A stretch of DNA of 64,000 nucleotides, taken from positions 1-64,000 of the forward strand of contig CAVYPD010000018.1 of assembly GCA_963770275.1 (NCBI GenBank). Reading direction: 5' to 3'. Source of the DNA: Roseiarcus sp963770275 (lineage in GTDB: Bacteria > Pseudomonadota > Alphaproteobacteria > Rhizobiales > Beijerinckiaceae). The notes under the pieces are model-generated. The model made no database searches. It saw nothing but the letters and a program-made list of their open reading frames with translations, and had not been told where the DNA came from. Positions 18,731 through 27,877 of the stretch are shown in pieces. The position numbers were made by a program, and so were the translations under genes. Each line of letters opens with the position of its first letter. Within the stretch, counting starts at the first letter, position 1.

Positions 18731-19156
18731 ATGTCCAAAGTATCCAATATCGTCGACGTCTATGTCGGCGCGCGGTTGCGAATGCGGCGGACGATGCTCG
18801 GCATGAGCCAGAGCAGGCTGGGCGAACTTCTCGGGGTAACGTTCCAGCAGATCCAAAAATACGAAAAAGGGTCAAACCGCATCAGCGCCAGTCGTCTTCA
18901 GCATACCGCCCGCGTGCTCGAAGTTTCGCCAGGCTATTTCTTCGAAGGCGCGCCTGCGGATTCAGCAGAACCGGGTTTTGCTGAAGACTCATCGCAATCC
19001 TATGTCGTCGACTTCCTTGCCTCGACTGAAGGTCTTCAGCTCAATCGGGCGTTTTTGCGGGTTCGCGATCCAAAAGTGCGTCGGCGCATTGTAGACTTGG
19101 TCGTTGCGTTGGCGTCGCCGCAGGACGAGAGCGTCGACGACTCTTCCGTTCGATAA
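18731..19156 (+). CDS. PraR/PhrR-type XRE transcriptional regulator
   Basis: A Cro/C1-family regulator of about 141 residues. The HTH is LRMRRTMLGMSQSRLGELLGV, then FQQIQKYEKGSNRISASRLQ, which is nearly the sequence of rhizobial PraR/PhrR. These control quorum sensing, adhesion or stress genes. The middle (SPGYFFEGAP) and the C-terminal segment VRDPKVRRRIVDLVVALA are also family features. ATG 18731 fits homologue starts (MSKVSNIVDVYVG); ATG 18710 and 18728 are in frame. It lies between lnt and metK as in rhizobia. Confidence 0.85.
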   Translation: MSKVSNIVDVYVGARLRMRRTMLGMSQSRLGELLGVTFQQIQKYEKGSNRISASRLQHTARVLEVSPGYFFEGAPADSAEPGFAEDSSQSYVVDFLASTEGLQLNRAFLRVRDPKVRRRIVDLVVALASPQDESVDDSSVR

Positions 19157-19284
19157 ATCGAACAAACCGGTCAAAATGGCTTGACGGACCGAACGGTCAC
19201 TGCCAGAAGCGGCGGCGCGCGATCATGGGCTTGCCCGCGACCGCGAATTTCAGCGGCGACACGCGCCAGCAGGAGATCGTTTAT

Positions 19285-20472
19285 ATGGCTCGTCAAAATT
19301 ACGAGTTCACCAGTGAATCCGTGTCTGAGGGGCATCCTGACAAGGTTTGCGACCGGATTTCCGATGAGATTGTCGATCTGTTCTTCCGCGAGGGCGCAAA
19401 AGCTAGCCTCGATCCATACCAAATTCGCGTCGCCTGCGAAACTCTAGCCACGACCAACCGGGTCGTCATTGCCGGCGAGGTTCGCGGTCCGAAGATTTCT
19501 ACCGAAGAACTGGAGGCGACGGTCCGCAACGCGATCAAGGAAATCGGCTACGAGCAGGACGGCTTTCACTGGCGCAACGCCAGGGTCGAGGTGTTGCTGC
19601 ACGCGCAGTCCGCGGACATCGCGCAAGGCGTAGACGCTGGTGGCAATAAGGATGAAGGCGCCGGCGATCAGGGCATCATGTTCGGTTATGCCTGCCGTGA
19701 AACGCCGGAATTCATGCCGGCGCCGCTCTATTACTCCCACGAGATTCTAAAAAGGATCTCTGAGGCGCGCCACTCGGGAGCTGAAAAGACCTTGGGCCCC
19801 GACGCCAAAAGCCAAGTGACCGTTCGTTATCAAAATGGCAAACCCATCGAGGCGACACAAATTGTCGTGTCGCATCAGCATCTGGTCGAATTGCTCACGT
19901 CCGAGGAAGTCGCCGACCTCGTGCGTCCCTATGTCAAGGCGGCGCTGCCCGAGGGCTGGATCACGCCCAAGACCGTATGGCACGTCAACCCGACCGGGAA
20001 ATTCTTTATTGGCGGCCCTGACGGCGATTGCGGCCTGACCGGTCGAAAGATCATTGTCGATACTTACGGCGGCGCGGCGCCACACGGCGGCGGCGCGTTT
20101 TCCGGCAAGGATCCGACCAAGGTCGATCGCTCGGCCGCTTATGCGGCGAGGTATCTCGCCAAGAACGTAGTCGCGGCTGGCTTGGCTGATCGCTGCACCC
20201 TCCAGCTTTCCTACGCCATTGGGGTCGCGCGACCGCTGTCGATCTACGCCAATCTGCACGAGACGGGGCGCGTCGACGAGGCGAAACTCGAGACGGCGCT
20301 GATGGATGCTATGAACTTGACTCCGCGCGGGATTCGCGAGCATCTGAAATTGAACCGCCCAATCTTCGCCCGAACGTCGGCTTTTGGTCATTTTGGCCGA
20401 GCGCCAGAGGCTGACGGCGGCTTCTCTTGGGAAAAGACTGATCTCGCGGATACGCTACGCACCCTGGCCTAA
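19285..20472 (+). CDS. metK: S-adenosylmethionine synthase
   Basis: A 395-residue enzyme making SAM from methionine and ATP. The start at 19285 (MARQNYEFTSESVSEGHPDK) matches the family and has AGGAG 8 bp upstream; an in-frame ATG at 19225 would add 20 non-conserved residues. Motifs are GHPDKVCDRISDEIVD (ATP and Mg), GAGDQGIMFGYA, and the P-loop-like GGGAFSGKDPTKVDRSAAY. C-terminal FGRAPEADGGFSWEKTDLA is complete. No SAM-binding riboswitch was recognised in the 128-bp leader. trmB follows after 21 bp. Confidence 0.98.
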   Translation: MARQNYEFTSESVSEGHPDKVCDRISDEIVDLFFREGAKASLDPYQIRVACETLATTNRVVIAGEVRGPKISTEELEATVRNAIKEIGYEQDGFHWRNARVEVLLHAQSADIAQGVDAGGNKDEGAGDQGIMFGYACRETPEFMPAPLYYSHEILKRISEARHSGAEKTLGPDAKSQVTVRYQNGKPIEATQIVVSHQHLVELLTSEEVADLVRPYVKAALPEGWITPKTVWHVNPTGKFFIGGPDGDCGLTGRKIIVDTYGGAAPHGGGAFSGKDPTKVDRSAAYAARYLAKNVVAAGLADRCTLQLSYAIGVARPLSIYANLHETGRVDEAKLETALMDAMNLTPRGIREHLKLNRPIFARTSAFGHFGRAPEADGGFSWEKTDLADTLRTLA

Positions 20473-20493
20473 TTGGCCGCTCAGTCGTTTCCC

Positions 20494-21193
20494 ATGACGG
20501 CCATCGACGAACGCGAGGGCCCTGCGCGCGCTCGCGCCCTTTATGGACGCAGCCGCGGCAAGGCGCTTCGGGCGGGGCAGAGGCGTCTGCTCTCCGAAGC
20601 GCTGCCGCAGTTCTCAATCACGCTGGAAGGCCTGGCCGAGGGGCGGCCGTTTGGCCGAACACCCCGGGAGATGTGGTTGGAAATCGGGTTCGGCGCCGGC
20701 GAACATCTTATTGAGCAGGCGAAAGCCAATCTGGATATCGGAGTTCTCGGTTGCGAGCCGTTTCTTAATGGGTTTGTCGCGGCGCTCGCGGGGCTCAGGC
20801 GCGAGGGCCTTTCTAATGTGCGCTTGCGATGCGGCGACGCACAAGCGGTCATCGAGGCTGTCCCAGACGCGTTCTTTTCGCGGGTGTTCGTGCTCTACCC
20901 GGACCCCTGGCCAAAACGGCGGCACCACAAGCGGCGCCTTATAGCGCAAGGCGTGATCGACGCGCTGGCGCGGGTTATGCGGCCGGGCGCCGAACTGCGC
21001 TTCGCCACCGACATTGACGACTACGCCGGCTGGACCCTGGCGCGCTTTCTCGACTTCGCGCCATTTCGGCTGGGCCGCAACTCGAGCCCATGATTGGCGC
21101 CAACCCTGGCCTGAATGGCGTCCGACACGCTATGAGGTCAAGGCGCGCTCAGAGGGACGAGGGTCCGTTTACCTCACTTTCGTGCGTCTGTGA
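20494..21193 (+). CDS. trmB: tRNA (guanine-N7)-methyltransferase (frameshifted near C-terminus)
   Basis: SAM-dependent methyltransferase forming m7G46 in tRNA. Motif I is MWLEIGFGAGEHLIEQA; VLYPDPWPKRRHHKRRL is the TrmB signature; FATDIDDYAGWTL follows. The frame ends early at 21093, but the next frame encodes the expected C-terminus: HFGWAATRAHDWRQPWPEWR, then PTRYEVKARSEGRGSVYLTF and VRL, stopping at 21193. The break is around 21060, where a 1- or 2-base indel (for example CCGCAT read as CCAT) restores the protein. Most likely a sequence error rather than a true truncation. Confidence 0.92.
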
Positions 21194-21259
21194 GCAAACG
21201 GCGGATTCTCTAATCAAGAAGAATTACTCAAGCAGATCGCCCCGATCGGAGAGGTCCCT

Positions 21260-22855
21260 ATGTCCGAGATCCTTGATCGCCGTATGCTGCTAAAAGGAGC
21301 AGCCGCCACCGCAGCGGCGATGAATCCGCTCGCGGATGCGTTCGGGGCCCAGGCCGTCGGGCTGCAATTCGATCCGCCCGTCCCGTTCACCTATGAGCTT
21401 TTCAAGACGCAGGCGCGTGATCGCGCGCACGGGCCCTACATACCGCCGTCCCGACCCGCGCCCGATGTTCTGCAGAAGATCAATTACGAGGAATGGGGAA
21501 AAATCCGATACCGCGACGACTTCGCGCTATTCGCCGATGGGCCGGGCCAATTTCCGGTGACATTCTTCCATCTCGGCCTGTTCTTTCAGAAAGCGGTCAG
21601 GATGCATGTCGTCAATGGGGGAACATCACGGCAAATCGTTTACGACCAGTCCTATTTCGACATGCCGGTGGATTCGCCCGCGCGCAGTTTGCCCAAAGGC
21701 GCGGGTTTCGCAGGGTTGCGCATCCAGGAAGCGCGCGACGGAACGTTGGACTGGCATAAAAACGACTGGGTCGCCTTTCTCGGCGCAGCCTATTTTCGTT
21801 CGATCGGAGAGCTCGCACAATACGGCCTATCGTCTCGTGGCGTCGCGATTGACGTCGCAGTTGCCGATCGGCCCGAAGAGTTTCCCGATTTCACGGAATT
21901 CTATATCGAGCCCGCGGTTGCAGACACGATCACGCTCTACGCGTTGATGGAAGGTCCTTCGATCGTTGGAGCGTTTCGGTTCTTGATGACCCGCGCCAAA
22001 GGCGTGGTGATGGACATCCAAACGACGCTGTTTACTCGCGCCCAGGTCACGCGCTTCGGCATCGCGCCACTGACTTCAATGTACTGGTATTCCGAGACCA
22101 AGAAGGAGACCGCGATCGACTGGCGTCCGGAGGTCCACGATTCTGATGGTCTGGCGATGTGGTCCGGCAGCGGTGAACGACTTTGGCGGCCGCTGAATAA
22201 CCCGCCCCGAATCATCGTGTCAGCCTTTGCTGATAATAACCCACGCGGTTTCGGGCTCCTCCAGCGCGACCGGGTATTCGATCATTATCTCGACGGCGTC
22301 TTTTACGATCGGCGCCCGAGCCTCTGGGTTGAGCCGCTGCCAGGACCGAGCGGCGAGGGCTGGGGCAGGGGGTCGATTCAGTTATGCGAAATTCCGACGG
22401 ACGATGAGATCCACGACAACGTAGTTGCTATGTGGGTGCCGGCCGACCCGGTTCCCGCCGGCGCCGAGCTCAATCTCAACTATCGTCTGCACTGGCTCGC
22501 CGATGAGCCTTATCCAAGCAAGCTTGCGCCGGTGTGGGCTACCCGTCTTGGGCGCGGCGGCCAGCCCGGCCTACCGCGCCCGAAGGGGGTAAGGAAGTTC
22601 ATGGTCGAATTCCTTGGGGGCCCGCTGCGCGATCTCCCTTTTGGCGCTAAACCCGAACTCGTCGTTTCAGCTTCGCGCGGAACCTTTGGTCCCTACCAAC
22701 TTATCGAGGCCGTTCCTGATGGCGTCGCGGGTCACTGGCGAGCGCAGTTCGACGTTGTCGTCGACGGGACCGATCCGGTCGAGCTGCGTGCGTTTCTCAA
22801 GTCCGGCGGCGAGACTCTAACCGAGACCTGGATGTTTCAGTACCACCCGTTTTGA
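21260..22855 (+). CDS. opgD: Glucan biosynthesis protein D
   Basis: A 531-residue periplasmic protein of the OpgD/MdoG family, involved in shaping osmoregulated periplasmic glucans. The twin-arginine signal is DRRMLLKGAAATAAAM. Family blocks include FDPPVPFTYELFKTQARDRA, AYFRSIGELAQYGLSSRGVA (active-site region), FTRAQVTRFGIAPLTSMYWY, SDGLAMWSGSGERLWRPLNN and the GFGLLQRDRVFDHYLD segment. Full length for OpgD. The gene stands alone; OpgH, the glucan synthase, is not in the window. Upstream spacing from trmB is 66 bp with GAGAGG before the ATG. Confidence 0.93.
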   Translation: MSEILDRRMLLKGAAATAAAMNPLADAFGAQAVGLQFDPPVPFTYELFKTQARDRAHGPYIPPSRPAPDVLQKINYEEWGKIRYRDDFALFADGPGQFPVTFFHLGLFFQKAVRMHVVNGGTSRQIVYDQSYFDMPVDSPARSLPKGAGFAGLRIQEARDGTLDWHKNDWVAFLGAAYFRSIGELAQYGLSSRGVAIDVAVADRPEEFPDFTEFYIEPAVADTITLYALMEGPSIVGAFRFLMTRAKGVVMDIQTTLFTRAQVTRFGIAPLTSMYWYSETKKETAIDWRPEVHDSDGLAMWSGSGERLWRPLNNPPRIIVSAFADNNPRGFGLLQRDRVFDHYLDGVFYDRRPSLWVEPLPGPSGEGWGRGSIQLCEIPTDDEIHDNVVAMWVPADPVPAGAELNLNYRLHWLADEPYPSKLAPVWATRLGRGGQPGLPRPKGVRKFMVEFLGGPLRDLPFGAKPELVVSASRGTFGPYQLIEAVPDGVAGHWRAQFDVVVDGTDPVELRAFLKSGGETLTETWMFQYHPF

Positions 22856-23058
22856 TGCAGTTAACGACTCCCAGGCTCGTGGGATTCCCTGCATATCCGC
22901 CGTGCAGGGGTTCGCTTGCAGCCCACGCGCTGGTGACTTGCGGCTCCGGAGCGCGACCTATTCGATGCACCAAAAGATCGCCGGCAAGCCGCCGCCGCAG
23001 CCCTAGAGCTCATAGACTGCTTTGAGTAACTTTCTCAATCGGGCGCGCCGTTGATACC

Positions 23059-24030
23059 ATGCGATCCTCTAAAATCGTTCACGTCGTCACCTGCCACGCC
23101 GAAGGCGAGGTCGGCGACGTGATTGTCGGCGGAGTTGCGCCGGCGCCGGGCGAAACCTTGTGGGAGCAGTCGCGCTTCATCGCCATGACGGCGCATTGCG
23201 CAATTTCCTCCTCAACGAACCGCGCGGCGGCGTCTCTCCCCACATAAATCTGCTAGTCTCCGCTAAGAACTCAAGGGCGCGATGGGTTTCATCATCATGG
23301 AGCCCGAAGACACGCCTGCCATGTCGGGCTCAAACTCGATCTGCGTCGCGACCGCGCTGCTCCACGCCAGCATACTGCCGATGCAGGAGCCTGAGACCCG
23401 TCTGACGCTTGAAGCGCCGGGCGGCCTTATCGCGATTACGGCGGAGCCACAACGGAAAGGCCGAGCGCATCAGCATCGAGAATGTGCCTTCGTTCGCGGA
23501 TTGGCTCGATGCGTCACTTGAGGTTGCGGGCATGGGCGCGCTCACGGTCGATATTGCTTACGGCGCGATAATTTCGTCATTGTCGACGCGGCGGCGCTCG
23601 GCTTCGCGATTCGTGTGGATGAAGCGCGCAACCTCGCGGAGATGGGCGTTTGCGTTATCGCTGCCGCCAATGATCAGCTTGGTTTCACGCATCTCGAGGT
23701 CACCGGCTGGGACCACATCTCCTTTCTGCCGTGGCCGTCTGTTCCGGCAAGATTTGACTGCTCGGCGAGGCGCGGGTTGCAGCGCTCGCATGGCCACTTT
23801 GAGCGCGCGCGAGCTCATGGGGGAGGGTGACGTCTATCGCGCCCGCTCGATTATCGGGTCGGAGCTTATCTGCCGGATCGTCGCGCGCCCGACCACGATT
23901 GGCGGCGGCCAGCCATCATCCCGGCCGTTTCTGGAAGGGCTAGGATCACCGGCGTAAGCCAGTATATGCTGGACCCGGCCGATCCGTGCCCCTCAGGGTA
24001 CCGGCTTTCTGACACATGGCCGCGCATTAG
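23059..24030 (+). pseudogene. Proline racemase/hydroxyproline epimerase family, decayed
   Basis: Begins MRSSKIVHVVTCHAEGEVGD, the typical family start, and continues through several frames: FLLNEPRGGVSPHINLLVSA, then MGFIIMEPEDTPAMSGSNSI (the first catalytic Cys position of the SxSxxC-type region follows), LTLEAPGGLIAITAE, ISIENVPSFADWLDASLEVA, FVIVDAAALGFAIRVDEARN and finally VSQYMLDPADPCPSGYRLSD, the expected C-terminus. At least five frame changes and several missing blocks are spread over 970 bp. The second catalytic Cys region (GxxPCGTG) was not found. This is a real pseudogene of hydroxyproline catabolism. Confidence 0.85.
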
Positions 24031-24446
24031 GGAGTCAATGTGATCGCCTCGCGCGGCTCGTTGACGCAAAGCCGCGGACGCGATCATCTAGACGTTCGAA
24101 CTGGTTAGCATGACGATCGGACTCGGTGCCTCGTTCGTGGAGGCAGCTTCTCCATCGACAAGGCGCAGCTTGAGCCGCTCGTTAAAAGCGGCATTGCAAC
24201 AAGGGCGCGCCGTTCATCGACGGGATTCGCCTCGCGTCACATTCAACCGTTGCGCTGGCTCGACCAAGGGCTTCGATTACGTACACGGGCGCAATATTGC
24301 CGCCAACGCGCTCGACGTCATCGCGATACTGGAGCGGATGACGCCAACGAGCTGCGTGAGATTCTCGGCGGCACTGGCCAGCCCGCTCAACGAGCTGTCA
24401 GAGCGCGAACTCCGCCCGATATCGAAATCTCTTGCGGCTCAGACCT
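24031..24446. other. Decayed coding-like stretch, unassigned
   Basis: Plus-strand scraps such as FDYVHGRNIAANALDVIAIL look protein-like but are interrupted in every frame, and I could not place them in a family. The region follows the decayed racemase and may be the remains of the next gene of the same catabolic cluster. No RNA gene, terminator or repeat was seen. Confidence 0.3.
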
Positions 24447-24806
24447 TCACGTGCTCGCGCTGCTTCGGGCCATAATGTCATCGATGGTGCGCTGGAATGC
24501 GGCAAAATCGAATGGTTTCCTCAGCGTCGACTGTGTGCGGTATCTCGGATCTATGCCGTCTTGCCCATGGCCCGTCGCCAGCGCGAACGGCAGGCCGCGG
24601 GCCATCAAGGCCTCGACGAGTGGATATGCATTGTCCTTGCCAAGCGACACATCGACGATCGCCGCGTCGATTTCGCTCTTGGCCAATTCCAAAGCCTTGG
24701 CCAGATTGTGCGCCGGGCCAACCACGTCGTGCCCTAGTTCTGACAGCCAATCCTCAAGCAGCGCGGTAATCAACGGTTCGTCGTCGACAATTAGAATCTT
24801 CGCCAT
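24447..24806 (-). CDS. Single-domain response regulator
   Basis: A 119-residue CheY-like receiver without an output domain. The start at 24806 gives MAKILIVDDEPLITALLEDW, with acidic DD, phospho-acceptor Asp in AAIVDVSLGKDNAYPL, Thr in FALATGHGQDG, and Lys in STLRKPFDFAAFQ. It is typical of small receivers fed by HWE-type kinases in Hyphomicrobiales. The open frame extends upstream, but that part belongs to the decayed livM remnant. No kinase lies beside it. It is intact although both flanks are pseudogenes. Confidence 0.88.
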   Translation of the reverse strand: MAKILIVDDEPLITALLEDWLSELGHDVVGPAHNLAKALELAKSEIDAAIVDVSLGKDNAYPLVEALMARGLPFALATGHGQDGIDPRYRTQSTLRKPFDFAAFQRTIDDIMARSSAST

Positions 24807-24889
24807 TCCAACCCCGGTCGCAGGCCAGCGGAATCTATCACAATCGACCTGTCGCACAAGGCGGAAGGCGCTCCAAACTCGAGAGGGTT

Positions 24890-25558
24890 CATCAACTCGT
24901 GGGAACGTGCGATGCAAGACGGTGCGGTAGCCTAGCGCTTCGGCGCGAAACGGGTTCTCGCGGTTAGCCTTAGACGTGGCCGAAGGGCGAGTTCGCCAGC
25001 CTCAGCAACAGCAGGAAGGCGGCCGCGAGGACGGCGGAGCTAAGATAGTAAATCAAATCTTGCCGCTGATCAGGACGCCGAGGGCCTTGTCCTGGACCAG
25101 CCTAGCTGCAACGTCTCGGGAAGCTTGAATGAGCGGCCGTCCTCGCTAAGGTTGAAGGGCATAAGCGACCGCCGGCGTCGCCATGGCGAAGAAAATCGGC
25201 TGCACGCGGAGCGAGAAGAGCCGATCGCCAGAGCCAGCGCCGCCGCGGCGATGAAACCTTATCACAAGCGCGCTCCAGTTCGTGACTACCGCATAGAGCG
25301 GGAGACTAACGCCGTAGGTGCCGACGCCGAAGAACATCACATGCGTGAACGACACGATGGCCGTATAATGAAGAACAGGTCATAAGACGCGACGAGTAGG
25401 ATCGTCACCCAGGTCTTGGTGGTGAAGTTGAGCGCGTTCACGCCGGCGAACAGAGCGGAGCAGCGCGACGATGAGGCAGAAACAGAAAACTGCAGGGCCG
25501 CCCGCTTAAACCGCCTAGCGCCCTCAAACCGGTTGGTCTCGAGATTCGAGGTTGTCAT
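24890..25558 (-). pseudogene. LivM-type branched-chain amino acid permease, decayed
   Basis: Starts at 25558 (MTTSNLETNRFEGARRFKRA). Segments in different frames show the permease: LNFTTKTWVTILLVASYDLF, then VSFTHVMFFGVGTYGVSLPL, LFSLRVQPIFFAMATPAVAY and, close to 24900, FRAEALGYRTVLHRTF, which matches the conserved ENxxRAxxLGY cytoplasmic loop of LivM. The C-terminal third is missing, replaced by the response regulator. At least three frame changes. With the racemase remnant it suggests a lost amino-acid catabolism cluster. Confidence 0.7.
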
Positions 25559-25684
25559 TGGAGCGCTCCGGGGGAAGCACTGGCGGTCTTTGGGTCCGGA
25601 CGGCGGCCCGAGCAAAGCAACGCTTGCGCCGCATGCCCTGCGTCCCTATAAGGCCCGTTGCTGGTCTTAAATAGGCCGCGGCGT

Positions 25685-25761
25685 CGGAGTGTAGCGCAGC
25701 CTGGTAGCGCACATCGTTCGGGACGATGGGGTCGGAGGTTCGAATCCTCTCACTCCGACCA
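25685..25761 (+). tRNA. tRNA-Pro (anticodon CGG)
   Basis: A 77-nt cloverleaf: acceptor stem CGGAGTG with CACTCCG, D-arm GCGCAGCCTGGTAGCGC, anticodon stem CATCG/CGATG around loop TTCGGGA (anticodon CGG), T-arm GGAGGTTCGAATCCTCT, and an encoded CCA end. All stems pair. The D-loop GCCTGGTAGCGC form is typical of bacterial tRNA-Pro. It reads Pro codon CCG. No duplicated 3-prime end was found nearby, so there is no sign of an integrated element. Confidence 0.97.
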
Positions 25762-25973
25762 ACAACTTAACGAGCCCTGCCGAAATCCGGTGCGAAAGTA
25801 GTCCCGATTCGCGCCCATTCCAGCTCTGGCAATTCAACCAAATTAAGTGGTCGTATCGCCGCTCGGCGCAGCGGCGCTATGCCGCGCAGGGCTAGCGCAA
25901 CGCGTTGAGCTAAGGCATGTTCCGTCGCGAGCGCGGTGCTCGCAACGATAGGCGCCGCACGACGGGGCGATCC

Positions 25974-26705
25974 ATGAACGTATTGGTCATCGATGTGGGA
26001 GGCACCCATGTCAAAATCCTCGCAACCGGGCACAACGACAAAAGGGAGTTTGTTTCCGGACCTAAGATGACGGCTGAGCAGATGGTCCCTGAAGTCCGGA
26101 AGCTCGCCGACGGATGGGCCTACGACGTCGTGTCAATGGGTTATCCAGGCCCGGTCCTGCATAATCGGCCCGTCGCAGATCCGAAGAATCTGGGGCCGGG
26201 CTGGATGGGGTTCGACTTCAAGGCCGGGTTCGGGCGGCCAGCCAAGGTCCTCAATGATGCGGCCATGCAGGCGCTGGGCAGCTACAATAAAGGCAAGATG
26301 TTGTTCCTCGGGCTCGGAACTGGGCTCGGCTCGACGCTGATCGTGGACGGAGTTGTGGAGCCAATGGAGCTTGGTCATCTGCCTTACAAGAAAGCAACTT
26401 ATGAGGACTATGTCGGCGCGCGAGGGCTGGACAGGCTGGGCAAGAAGAGATGGCGGAAGCACGTTTTCGACGTCGTTGACAGACTGGTCGCCGCACTCGA
26501 ACCAGACGATATCGTACTTGGCGGCGGCAACGCGAAGATTCTTAGGGAGCTGCCCCCGGGGTGCAGGCTGGGGGACAACGCGAATGCATTCAGAGGCGGA
26601 TTTCTGATGTGGGAGGACGCGCCGAAATCCGAATTGCCGTCCGTCCAATTAAGTCCTCCGGTTGCTACGAAGCTGCGCACAAAGGTAAGGTCGAAACGAT
26701 CCTAA
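25974..26705 (+). CDS. ROK-family sugar kinase, likely polyphosphate glucokinase
   Basis: A 243-residue cytoplasmic kinase. The phosphate-1 loop is MNVLVIDVGGTHVKILATGH, the sugar/catalytic part VLNDAAMQALGSY, and the phosphate-2 loop MLFLGLGTGLGSTLIVDG. The zinc motif of typical ROK repressors and kinases is absent, and length and sequence match short proteins annotated as polyphosphate glucokinase. ATG 25974 is preferred to 25917. Downstream are gnd and a GH63 glucosidase: glucose release, phosphorylation and pentose-phosphate entry could be one pathway. The phosphate donor is not determinable from sequence. Confidence 0.8.
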   Translation: MNVLVIDVGGTHVKILATGHNDKREFVSGPKMTAEQMVPEVRKLADGWAYDVVSMGYPGPVLHNRPVADPKNLGPGWMGFDFKAGFGRPAKVLNDAAMQALGSYNKGKMLFLGLGTGLGSTLIVDGVVEPMELGHLPYKKATYEDYVGARGLDRLGKKRWRKHVFDVVDRLVAALEPDDIVLGGGNAKILRELPPGCRLGDNANAFRGGFLMWEDAPKSELPSVQLSPPVATKLRTKVRSKRS

Positions 26706-26742
26706 CGCGATTGGACCAATCACTCGTCTGAAGGAAACGCAC

Positions 26743-27762
26743 ATGCAGCTTGGAATGGTCGGACTCGGACGAATGGGCGCGAACATGGTCCGGAGGCTCC
26801 TCACAAACGGCCATGAATGTGTGGTCTTCGATATGTCTCCCAAGGCTGTCGAGGAATTGGTCGACGAAAAGGCGCTCGGGAGCTCCTCGCTTGCCGACCT
26901 GGTCAAGAAGCTGGAGAAACCGCGCGCGGTGTGGCTCATGGTCCCCGCCGCCGTCGTCGACCAGACCATCGCCGATCTATTGCCGGCGCTGGAGGCTGGG
27001 GACACGATCATTGACGGCGGCAATTCCTACTATGTCGACGATATCCGCCGCGCTCATGAACTCATGTCGAAAGGCGTCAACTATGTCGACGTCGGCACCA
27101 GCGGCGGCGTCTGGGGGCTTGAGCGCGGGTATTGCATGATGATCGGTGGCCCCGAGCACGAGGTGAAGCGTCTCGATCCGATCTTTAAAACGCTCGCGCC
27201 AGGCTCAGGCACAATTTCGCGAACGCAAGGACGCAAGGGCGAGGCCACATCGGCCGAGCTCGGCTATCTCCATTGCGGGCCGAACGGCGCCGGACATTTC
27301 GTCAAGATGGTTCATAACGGCATCGAATACGGCATTATGGCCGCGTATGCGGAAGGGCTGGACATCCTGCGCGCTGCGAATGTCGGCATGAAGACACACG
27401 CAATCGACGCGGAGACGACGCCGCTCCGGAATCCGGACCACTACAAATACGACCTCAATCTACCGGACGTCGCGGAGGTCTGGCGGCGCGGAAGCGTGAT
27501 CGCTTCTTGGCTTCTCGACCTGACGGCCACAGCGCTGGCTGAAGACTCAGAGCTGGCGAAGTTCTCCGGGCGCGTCTCCGATTCTGGAGAAGGCCGGTGG
27601 ACGATTAAGGCGGCGATCGACGAGGGGGTGCCGGTGCCGGTGCTGAGCACGGCCCTCTACGAAAGGTTTTTTTCGCGCGGCGAAGCCGACTACCAGAATA
27701 AGCTCCTCTCCGCGATGCGCTTCCAGTTCGGCGGTCATCTCGAAAAGCCAGTCGGTAAATAG
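26743..27762 (+). CDS. gnd: 6-phosphogluconate dehydrogenase, decarboxylating
   Basis: A 339-residue enzyme of the short GntZ-like class that oxidises 6-phosphogluconate to ribulose 5-phosphate and CO2. The Rossmann start is MQLGMVGLGRMGANMVRRLL. Substrate and catalytic motifs are DGGNSYYVDDIRRA, VDVGTSGGVWGLERGYCMMIGG, the catalytic Lys in GAGHFVKMVHNGIEYGIM, and RWTIKAAIDEGVPVPVL. AAGGAA precedes the start. It lies 37 bp after the sugar kinase on the same strand and is probably co-transcribed. Confidence 0.96.
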   Translation: MQLGMVGLGRMGANMVRRLLTNGHECVVFDMSPKAVEELVDEKALGSSSLADLVKKLEKPRAVWLMVPAAVVDQTIADLLPALEAGDTIIDGGNSYYVDDIRRAHELMSKGVNYVDVGTSGGVWGLERGYCMMIGGPEHEVKRLDPIFKTLAPGSGTISRTQGRKGEATSAELGYLHCGPNGAGHFVKMVHNGIEYGIMAAYAEGLDILRAANVGMKTHAIDAETTPLRNPDHYKYDLNLPDVAEVWRRGSVIASWLLDLTATALAEDSELAKFSGRVSDSGEGRWTIKAAIDEGVPVPVLSTALYERFFSRGEADYQNKLLSAMRFQFGGHLEKPVGK

Positions 27763-27877
27763 ACCGCCGAGCAGATTGAGCTTCCGACCGTTGCGCGTTT
27801 CTGTCGTCGCGGGGGACTTGGCGCATCGTTGCGCCCCTTGCATCGAGAATGAAGACCGATGCTAGGATGCGCCCACC

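Noticed and set aside
19157..19284. SAM riboswitch before metK
   Set aside because: I looked for SAM-II and SAM/SAH core sequences and saw no convincing match.
25685..25761. tRNA-Pro as an attachment site of an integrated element
   Set aside because: No duplicated tRNA 3-prime end and no integrase were found on either side.
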